Assembly: GCA_005888075.1 (NCBI GenBank)
Contig: VBKD01000073.1
Span: 1 to 21,428 of the forward strand
Direction: 5' to 3'
DNA length: 21,428 nt
DNA from: Chloroflexota bacterium
GTDB taxonomy: Bacteria; Chloroflexota; Dormibacteria; Dormibacterales; Dormibacteraceae
Shown: positions 16,619 to 21,428 of the stretch, in pieces
Layout of the letters: the number at the start of each line of letters is the position of its first letter
Numbering within the stretch: the stretch's first letter is position 1
Made by a program: the position numbers and the translations under genes
Notes under the pieces: model-generated
What the model was told of the DNA's origin: nothing
The model's database searches: none
What the model saw: only the letters and a program-made list of their open reading frames with translations

Positions 16619-17466
16619 GAACGACGCCTCCTTTGGGTCGCTGCCACTTTCCGGGTCAGCGCCCTTTTGGTCCGCTCCGCCGCCGCAGGCTCCAGGCCCG
16701 CCTCTTTCGCGATCTCGAGCGCGACCTGACCCAACATACGATAAACGGCCTCAATTTGAGGCGCATTCCCCAGAGCCGCCAGGTGGCGTTGGACGGTCTC
16801 GACGTCACCCCTCCGGACAGGGCCCGTCAGCGCTTTGATGCTCCCCTGCCGCCGGATGTTGGACACCACCCCTTCGACCAGCGGCACCAGCGCCTTCTCA
16901 GCCTCCGTGCGCGAGAAGCCGGCGCGTTGCAACAGGCGCACCCCCTCGTCGACCACGACGACGACGTAGTTGGAAGCAAACACGGCGGCCGCGTGATACA
17001 ACCCGCGCGCACCGTCGCCGACATGCTTGGGGCGGCCGCCGAGGTCCCGAGCCAGCCTGGCGAGAGTGCGCCGCAGCGCTGGGGTGCTCGCGTCCACCGC
17101 GATCGTGACGCCGGCAAACGCGTCCGGTGGACGTGGATCCGGAAACGACTGCAGCGGGTGGAAGGAGCCAACCGCATGCTCCGCTCCCAGTGGCGCGAGC
17201 GCGTCCAGGCCGAGGGCTCCGCTGACATGCACGAAGCTCACGCGCTCTGAAGCGCTCGACCTGGCAATGCGCTTCGCGACGTCCTCGACCGCGCTGTCCG
17301 GCACGGCAAGAAACACAACGGTGTCGGAGGCGATTCGCGGAACAACCTCGCGCGCTGGCACGAGCCGAGCGCGATTCCCAGACGCATTGAGAGCACGGGC
17401 CAGGCTGCGGCCGAGGTTGCCCCGGCCGGAGACTAGCAGTGGGGTTTTAGCAACGCCCCTCCCCAT
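16615..17466 (-). CDS. Rossmann-like / DUF2520 domain oxidoreductase, candidate ketopantoate reductase
   Basis: 283 residues. An N-terminal nucleotide-binding fold with GRGNLG (14-19) is followed by VFLAVPDSAV, HVSGALGLDAL, and a C-terminal helical DUF2520 domain (about 150-270) as in 6-phosphogluconate dehydrogenase-like enzymes. It overlaps panB by ATGA, and such genes also adjoin panC in actinobacteria. PanB and PanC need ketopantoate reduction between them and no panE is present, so this protein may supply that step; DUF2520 proteins with this activity (PanG) are, as I recall, reported. The ATG start at 17466 lies inside a perfect hairpin arm and has no Shine-Dalgarno, so the start is uncertain. 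Confidence 0.88.
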   Translation of the reverse strand: MGRGVAKTPLLVSGRGNLGRSLARALNASGNRARLVPAREVVPRIASDTVVFLAVPDSAVEDVAKRIARSSASERVSFVHVSGALGLDALAPLGAEHAVGSFHPLQSFPDPRPPDAFAGVTIAVDASTPALRRTLARLARDLGGRPKHVGDGARGLYHAAAVFASNYVVVVVDEGVRLLQRAGFSRTEAEKALVPLVEGVVSNIRRQGSIKALTGPVRRGDVETVQRHLAALGNAPQIEAVYRMLGQVALEIAKEAGLEPAAAERTKRALTRKVAATQRRRRS

Positions 17467-17492
17467 TTATGGGGAGGGGTGAGGGGTGGGGG
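17456..17492. repeat. palindromic G-rich element between ftsH and the DUF2520 gene
   Basis: CCCCTCCCCAT-TT-ATGGGGAGGGG (17456-17479) is a perfect 11-bp inverted repeat. It runs straight into further G-runs, so the plus strand has four runs of at least four G (17471-17492) with loops of 1, 3 and 1 nt, a textbook G-quadruplex pattern. The composition resembles dispersed intergenic palindromes known from many GC-rich genomes. It lies downstream of ftsH and covers the ATG of the next gene, so it may act as an mRNA 3' stabiliser, attenuator or translation block. Confidence 0.75.
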
Positions 17493-17507
17493 CGCTCCCC
17501 GACGCAG

Positions 17508-19370
17508 CTACGACGCGGAAGAGCTGGCGGCTGACGTTTCGGGCTCCTCACGGGCGAGGATGTCGTCGAGCTCCTTGCCGTCGATGGTCTCGACGATCTT
17601 CAGCTGCTCGACCACCACGTCCATCTTGTTGCGCTGCTTGGTGAGGATAGTCTTCGCGGTCTGATAGCCGTGGTTGACGATGCTGCGAATCTCCTCGTCG
17701 ATGACAGCGGCCACCTCTTCCGAGTAGTTACGCTGCTCGCCAAGGTCGCGGCCGAGGAACACGAGCTCCTCGCGGTGACCCATCGTGACGTTTCCGAGCT
17801 TCTCCGACATGCCCCACTGCGTCACCATGCGGCGCGCCAGCTGCGTCGCCTTCTGAATATCGTTCTCCGCGCCTGAGGTGATGTCTCCGAAGACGATCTC
17901 CTCCGCCACGCGGCCGCCCATGATCCCGGCGATCTGGTCCATGAGCTCGTCGCGCGAGATCAGGTACTTGTCCTCCTGGGGCAAGCTCAGCGTCCAGCCC
18001 AGCGCCATGCCACGGGAGATGATCGAGACCTTGTGCACCGGGTCGGTGTGAGGAAGCGCCTTCATCACGAGGGCGTGACCGACCTCGTGGTAGGCGATGA
18101 TCTCTTTCTCGTGGTCTGAGATCCGCCGGCTCTTGCGCTCGGGCCCTGCGATGACTCGGGCGATCGCCTCCTCGAGCTCCAACATCCCAATCACCTTCTG
18201 GTTGGCCCGCGCGGCCAGGATGGCGGCCTCGTTGATGAGGTTCGCGAGGTCCGCGCCGCTGAAGCCGGGCGTCTGGCGGGCCAGCACGTCCAGGTCGACG
18301 GTCGAGTCGAGCGGCTTGTTGCGAGCGTGAACGTCGAGGATCGCGCGGCGACCCTTGATGTCCGGCCGGTCGAGCGTGACGTGGCGGTCGAATCGACCTG
18401 GTCGGAGCAGCGCGGGGTCGAGCACGTCCGGCCGGTTCGTCGCGGCGATCACGATCACGTGCGTGTTGGTGTCGAAACCGTCCATCTCGACCAGCAGCTG
18501 GTTGAGGGTCTGCTCGCGCTCGTCGTGACCGCCGCCGAGTCCGGCGCCACGCTGGCGGCCGACAGCGTCGATCTCGTCCACGAACACGATGCAGGGCGAG
18601 TTCTTCTTGGCCTGGTCGAACAGGTCGCGGACGCGGCTCGCGCCGACACCGACGAACATCTCGACGAACTCAGAGCCTGAGATCGAGAAGAAGGGCACGC
18701 CTGCCTCACCGGCCACTGCCTTGCTGAGCAGGGTCTTGCCGGTTCCGGGAGGCCCGACGAGCAGCACGCCCTTCGGGATGCGCGCACCCAGCGCGACGAA
18801 CTTCTCCGGATATTTAAGGAACTCCACGATCTCAGTCAGCTCCTGCTTCGCCTCCTCCACACCCGCGACGTCCGCGAAGGTGATCGCCGGCTTGTCGCCT
18901 GCGATGAGGCGCGCCCGCGAGCGACCGAACGAGATCGCCTGGTTGTTGCCGCTCTGGGTCTGCCTGAGCACCCACCACATGAAGGCGGCGATCAGGATGA
19001 CCAGGATGATGTTGGGCAGGAGCACGCTCAGCAGATAGCTGCCGCTTCCATTCTTTTCGAACTTGAGCTGCACCGTTCCGCCACCTGGCGCGGGGTCGGC
19101 GCGCAGCTCATCCTGGTACTTGCACTCCCCGGTGCAGTCGGGCAGCACCACGTTGTGCTTGCGGTCGTTGGAGTCGACGACGACACCGTCCGCTCCGTTG
19201 ACGTCGACCGACTTGACCTGGCCGGCGGCGGCCTGGCTCATCAGGGTCGAGAAGTCCCAGTCGCCTGAGTTCTGTCCGTTCTGGATCGATGTCCACGTGA
19301 ACCAGAACACCAGGCCGAGGACGACGACCAGTGCGAAATAAAACAGGCTGGAGCGGGGGAAACGGCTCAA
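17508..19370 (-). CDS. ftsH: ATP-dependent zinc metalloprotease FtsH
   Basis: 620 residues, full length. Two membrane segments (about 8-29 and 113-136) flank an external domain of about 80 residues. Then AAA+ with Walker A GPPGTGKT (206-213), Walker B IVFVDEID (261-268), the second region of homology (DPALLRPGRFDR), and the zinc site HEVGH (428-432) with third ligand D504. It degrades misassembled membrane and short-lived cytosolic proteins. The start is TTG 19370, overlapping the tilS stop as TTGA, with GAGGAG 7 nt upstream: clear translational coupling. The external domain has a CxxxC pair (C79, C83), which is not a usual FtsH feature. No hpt gene lies between tilS and ftsH. Confidence 0.98.
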   Translation of the reverse strand: MSRFPRSSLFYFALVVVLGLVFWFTWTSIQNGQNSGDWDFSTLMSQAAAGQVKSVDVNGADGVVVDSNDRKHNVVLPDCTGECKYQDELRADPAPGGGTVQLKFEKNGSGSYLLSVLLPNIILVILIAAFMWWVLRQTQSGNNQAISFGRSRARLIAGDKPAITFADVAGVEEAKQELTEIVEFLKYPEKFVALGARIPKGVLLVGPPGTGKTLLSKAVAGEAGVPFFSISGSEFVEMFVGVGASRVRDLFDQAKKNSPCIVFVDEIDAVGRQRGAGLGGGHDEREQTLNQLLVEMDGFDTNTHVIVIAATNRPDVLDPALLRPGRFDRHVTLDRPDIKGRRAILDVHARNKPLDSTVDLDVLARQTPGFSGADLANLINEAAILAARANQKVIGMLELEEAIARVIAGPERKSRRISDHEKEIIAYHEVGHALVMKALPHTDPVHKVSIISRGMALGWTLSLPQEDKYLISRDELMDQIAGIMGGRVAEEIVFGDITSGAENDIQKATQLARRMVTQWGMSEKLGNVTMGHREELVFLGRDLGEQRNYSEEVAAVIDEEIRSIVNHGYQTAKTILTKQRNKMDVVVEQLKIVETIDGKELDDILAREEPETSAASSSAS

Positions 19371-20647
19371 CTCAGGACTCCTCGAGGGCTTTCTGGATTT
19401 TCTAGCCTAACAACTTTCGAGTGGGAGTGGACCGGCATAGGAGCGACCGTGACATGGAGGGCCTCCTCGCCGGGACGGCACGCGGCGTCGGCGTCGACAG
19501 CCAGGCCGGGCACCCAGGCCAGCTTCTCGCCTGCGAAAACAAGCGGCCACGCGTCCCTTTCCTCGCGCGGCACGCGCGCGTCTACAAAGATGTCCTGGAG
19601 CTTTCGGCTCCCGCGACCACCCTGGGGTCGGAGCCGCAAGCCCGGCCTTCGATGTCCGAGGTGGAGCCGCATGCCTTCTCGAAGGTGAGCTGCCTGACTG
19701 TCGTCGCAGCCCAGGCAGCGCGACACGACGAGCTGAGGCTCCGGCCTCCGCGGCATCTCTGTATGCGCCTGTGACGGAACGACCTGCACGAGGTCACCCA
19801 CAATACGGAAACGCAGGCCGCCCGGAAGATCGACGCCCCGACCGCCCCGCCCGGGCCGAGCCAGGCTCAGCATCGAATCGATATGCGACCTCGCCAGCCC
19901 CGGCTCAGACCCTCCGGCATTGACGTAAAGGAGCCGCATCGCTTCGGCCGCGGCGGGCTGGGACATCGACCGCAGCCGGCCGCGCGTGACCTCACCTCTT
20001 GCCTCGTCCTCCGCGGCAACGTGCAACCTGGCGGCCGCGAGCGCAGCCGCGTGAAAGCGCCTGGTGATCCCCGGCCGATCGCGTTCTAGCGCCGGGAGGA
20101 TCTCGAGCCGGACGCGCACGCGCGCGAACCTGGTGTCCTGATTGGCCGGGTCTTCGTGGACGGCGACGCCGCGCAGCCCCAAGAACTCGCGCACCTCGCT
20201 CCTCCAAACGCCGAGCCACGGGCGCACGTAATGGCCGCGCCGCGCCGGCATGCCGCGAAATCCCGCGATGCCGCAGCCACGGAGCAGATGGAGCACCGTC
20301 CCCTCCACGAGGTCGTCCGCCGTGTGCGCCAGAACAACCGCATCCGCATGTGCCTGAACTCGTGCGCGGTCGAAGAACTCGTACCGGAGCTTGCGGGCAG
20401 CGGCCTGAACCGATCCCTTGGGCATCGCCTGGCTGCGCCGCTCGCTGATCAGCGGCACACCGATGCGCGCGCACAGATCTGCCACCTGTCGCGCGACTGC
20501 CTCGGACCCATCGCGCAACGCATGGTCATAATGCGCCGCCACCAGCTCACGCCCCGCCTCATGCAGAGCAAGGAGGAGCGCGGTGGAATCAGGACCGCCG
20601 GAGACGGCCACTAGGAGCATGCCGTCTGGCAATGAATTTGCAGCCAT
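19367..20647 (-). CDS. tilS: tRNA(Ile)-lysidine synthase TilS
   Basis: 426 residues from ATG 20647. It converts C34 of tRNA-Ile(CAU) to lysidine, so that AUA is read as isoleucine. The PP-loop ATPase motif SGGPDS is at residues 16-21, with LAHTADDLVEGTVLHLLRG, MPARRGHYVRPWL and RVRLEILPALE in the catalytic domain, and a C-terminal TilS_C-type substrate domain (from about 340). Longer reading upstream would only translate a tRNA gene, so it is rejected. The first A of this ATG is also the last base of the tRNA CCA end. If the tRNA is matured from the same transcript, M10 (20620) or TTG at codon 6 are alternative starts. Confidence 0.95.
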   Translation of the reverse strand: MAANSLPDGMLLVAVSGGPDSTALLLALHEAGRELVAAHYDHALRDGSEAVARQVADLCARIGVPLISERRSQAMPKGSVQAAARKLRYEFFDRARVQAHADAVVLAHTADDLVEGTVLHLLRGCGIAGFRGMPARRGHYVRPWLGVWRSEVREFLGLRGVAVHEDPANQDTRFARVRVRLEILPALERDRPGITRRFHAAALAAARLHVAAEDEARGEVTRGRLRSMSQPAAAEAMRLLYVNAGGSEPGLARSHIDSMLSLARPGRGGRGVDLPGGLRFRIVGDLVQVVPSQAHTEMPRRPEPQLVVSRCLGCDDSQAAHLREGMRLHLGHRRPGLRLRPQGGRGSRKLQDIFVDARVPREERDAWPLVFAGEKLAWVPGLAVDADAACRPGEEALHVTVAPMPVHSHSKVVRLENPESPRGVLS

Positions 20648-20722
20648 GGTGGTGCCGGCTGGACTCGAACCAGCGACAACGCGATTATGAGTCGCGCGCT
20701 CTACCACCTGAGCTACGGCACC
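20647..20722 (-). tRNA. tRNA with anticodon CAU, probably tRNA-Ile2, possibly elongator tRNA-Met
   Basis: A complete 76-nt cloverleaf including encoded CCA. Acceptor GGTGCCG / CGGCACC with A73, D stem GCTC / GAGC, anticodon stem CGCGA / TCGCG with loop CTCATAA, 5-nt variable loop, T stem GCTGG / CCAGC with TTCGAGT. Bases from the anticodon stem to the T arm are nearly those of Escherichia coli tRNA-Ile2 as I remember it, and the next gene is tilS, so Ile2 is favoured. E. coli TilS prefers C4-G69 and C5-G68; here pair 4-69 is G-C and 5-68 is C-G, so the isotype stays open. It follows the small basic gene by 13 bases. Confidence 0.93.
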
Positions 20723-20735
20723 GCGGAACGAGATC

Positions 20736-20819
20736 CTAGCGGGAGGCTTGCGCTCGTGCCTTCAGCTTGCGCTTCTTCTGCCGGTGCTTTGCAATGGCCA
20801 CTCGCTTCCGCTTGTTCAT
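20736..20819 (-). CDS. very small basic protein, bS22 / AURKAIP1-COX24-like
   Basis: 27 residues between the two tRNAs: MNKRKRVAIAKHRQKKRKLK followed by ARAQASR. Fourteen of 27 residues are K, R or H. The KRKR...KHR.KKRKLK pattern resembles the AURKAIP1/COX24 family, which includes small ribosome-bound proteins (bS22) in actinobacteria. Such proteins would bind the small subunit near the decoding or anti-Shine-Dalgarno region. It lacks a strong Shine-Dalgarno and sits among translation genes. It is easily missed by gene finders because of its size; the conserved-looking composition makes me believe it. Confidence 0.72.
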   Translation of the reverse strand: MNKRKRVAIAKHRQKKRKLKARAQASR

Positions 20820-20874
20820 ACAAATCTCGCTCTCAAATGGCCCTAAGCACGGAAGGCTCAGAGGCTGGGGTCGC

Positions 20875-20949
20875 TGGTTGCGGAGCTTGGATTCGAACCA
20901 AGGACCTTCGGGTTATGAGCCCGACGAGCTGCCGCTGCTCCACTCCGCG
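20875..20949 (-). tRNA. initiator tRNA-fMet (CAU)
   Basis: 75 nt with encoded CCA. Initiator hallmarks are present: the unpaired C1-A72 at the acceptor end (CGCGGAG / CTCCGCA), and three consecutive G-C pairs in the anticodon stem (TCGGG / CCCGA) next to loop CTCATAA. T arm CTTGG-TTCGAAT-CCAAG. The D loop is short (7 nt, AGCGGCA) and has no T, so it offers no usual dihydrouridine site. A perfect -10 TATAAT ends 6 nt before the first base. Confidence 0.97.
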
Positions 20950-20955
20950 CCTTGA

Positions 20956-20961
20956 ATTATA
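20956..20961 (-). promoter_or_regulatory. -10 element of the initiator tRNA / tilS / ftsH transcription unit
   Basis: Minus-strand TATAAT, a perfect consensus, followed by TCAAGG and the first base of tRNA-fMet. Transcription thus starts at or next to the mature 5' end. No good -35 is present. A 5-bp inverted repeat GGCCT-TCC-AGGCC (20967-20979) occupies the spacer region directly after the FtsB-like stop. It may be a repressor site or the hairpin ending the upstream gene. Confidence 0.65.
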
Positions 20962-20979
20962 CCCCCGGCCTTCCAGGCC

Positions 20980-21345
20980 TCAGCGGGAGGGCGATGGCGA
21001 CGCCGGCACAGCCGGGGTTGGGCTCGGAGGGGGCATCACCAAGTAAAGCTTCTCGTTGGGTTTCGCATACCCGCTGAGCCGCCCCTCTTCTTCGTCGGCA
21101 ACTCCAGACGAGAGCGCCTGGACGTCCTTGCGATAGCCGGAGTTCTGAACCCCCAACACGGCGTTCTGCTTTTTCAACGCCGCGACCTGGTCGCTGAGCT
21201 TGTGGCTGATGTACGCCTCTTGCGCAAACGACGCGCCGCCCCAGATGACGCCAACCGCTGCGATCAAACCGATGACCGCATGCCGCACGCCAAACGCGCT
21301 GGCGCGCAGTGTCCCGCCCGCAACTATTGGTTTGCTGTATCTCAT
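20980..21345 (-). CDS. FtsB/DivIC-like septum formation initiator family protein
   Basis: 121 residues: a short basic N-terminus, one membrane segment (about 20-42), a coiled-coil stretch (about 46-72, LSDQVAALKKQNAVLGVQN), then SGYAKPNEKLYLV (91-103), which matches the 'GY..P.E' block of the FtsB/DivIC family. A proline-rich tail closes the protein. These proteins form the FtsQ-FtsL-FtsB divisome bridge. In Firmicutes divIC lies upstream of tilS and ftsH, as here. No Shine-Dalgarno precedes the ATG at 21345. Sequence similarity is modest, so the assignment rests on topology, motif and synteny. Confidence 0.8.
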   Translation of the reverse strand: MRYSKPIVAGGTLRASAFGVRHAVIGLIAAVGVIWGGASFAQEAYISHKLSDQVAALKKQNAVLGVQNSGYRKDVQALSSGVADEEEGRLSGYAKPNEKLYLVMPPPSPTPAVPASPSPSR

Positions 21346-21378
21346 GCTGCGGCGTGTTCTGGAACCCGGGGGAGCCGA

Positions 21379-21384
21379 CTATAA
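21379..21384 (-). promoter_or_regulatory. -10 element of the FtsB-like gene
   Basis: Minus-strand TATAGT, 5 of 6 bases of consensus, placed about 33 bases before the ATG. No -35 was recognised. The remaining bases to the right edge (21385-21428) show no coding or structural signal. Confidence 0.4.
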
Positions 21385-21428
21385 CAAACAGGCCAGCGAC
21401 TAACTCGAGAACCGGCTAAGCAGCCCAA

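Noticed and set aside
20648..20707. Upstream extension of tilS by 20 codons
   Set aside because: The extension translates the tRNA gene itself, so it is not a real N-terminus.
20767..20955. Plus-strand frame over the initiator tRNA (translation reads SLDSNQGPSGYEPDE)
   Set aside because: This is the well-known artefact produced by translating a tRNA gene antisense.

Overview
The window is GC-rich bacterial chromosome, densely packed and mostly coded on the minus strand. No phage, transposase or CRISPR signal was found. The gene content is bacterial: RadA, ClpC, FtsH, TilS, initiator tRNA with a C1-A72 mismatch, PanB and PanC. Read from right to left, the backbone is FtsB/DivIC-like protein, tRNAs, tilS, ftsH, pantothenate genes, S1 protein, clpC, radA, PIN/TRAM protein. 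This matches the order of a block shared by Firmicutes and Actinobacteria (Terrabacteria), as I remember it from Bacillus subtilis and Mycobacterium. Together with the DUF58/MoxR/DUF4129/SpoIIM/RDD membrane cluster, it suggests an uncultured high-GC Terrabacteria lineage. Dormibacterota or another Chloroflexota relative is my best guess, but it is not proven here.

Layout. Bases 1-1837 hold the start of a PIN/TRAM membrane protein (cut by the left edge) and radA. Bases 1980-8908 hold a membrane-protein cluster: RDD and SpoIIM genes diverge from a 20-bp gap, and a tightly overlapped minus-strand operon (multi-pass membrane protein, DUF4129, DUF4350, MoxR ATPase, DUF58) converges on spoIIM. A lone receiver-domain response regulator (8983-9381) and clpC (9527-12028) follow. 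A divergent 146-bp region with a clear palindrome separates clpC from a polytopic O-antigen ligase-like protein with a C-terminal TPR (12175-13746). Next comes an S1-domain protein whose 5' end looks broken, preceded by a short upstream ORF. Then come panC, panB and a Rossmann/DUF2520 protein, a G-rich palindromic element, ftsH and tilS. Last are a tRNA with anticodon CAU, a 27-residue very basic protein, initiator tRNA-fMet and an FtsB-like division protein.

How the genes work together. The right end is a translation cluster: the initiator tRNA, another CAU tRNA that is probably the TilS substrate tRNA-Ile2, a tiny ribosomal-protein-like peptide, and tilS itself. The CCA end of the tRNA shares its final A with the tilS ATG. 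ClpC and FtsH are the proteolysis arm, RadA is recombination and repair, and PanB, PanC and possibly the DUF2520 protein are the pantothenate arm. Four junctions use 4-base start/stop overlaps (ATGA, GTGA, TTGA), and a fifth (CTGA) implies a CTG start codon. There is no gene-free stretch over 300 bases.
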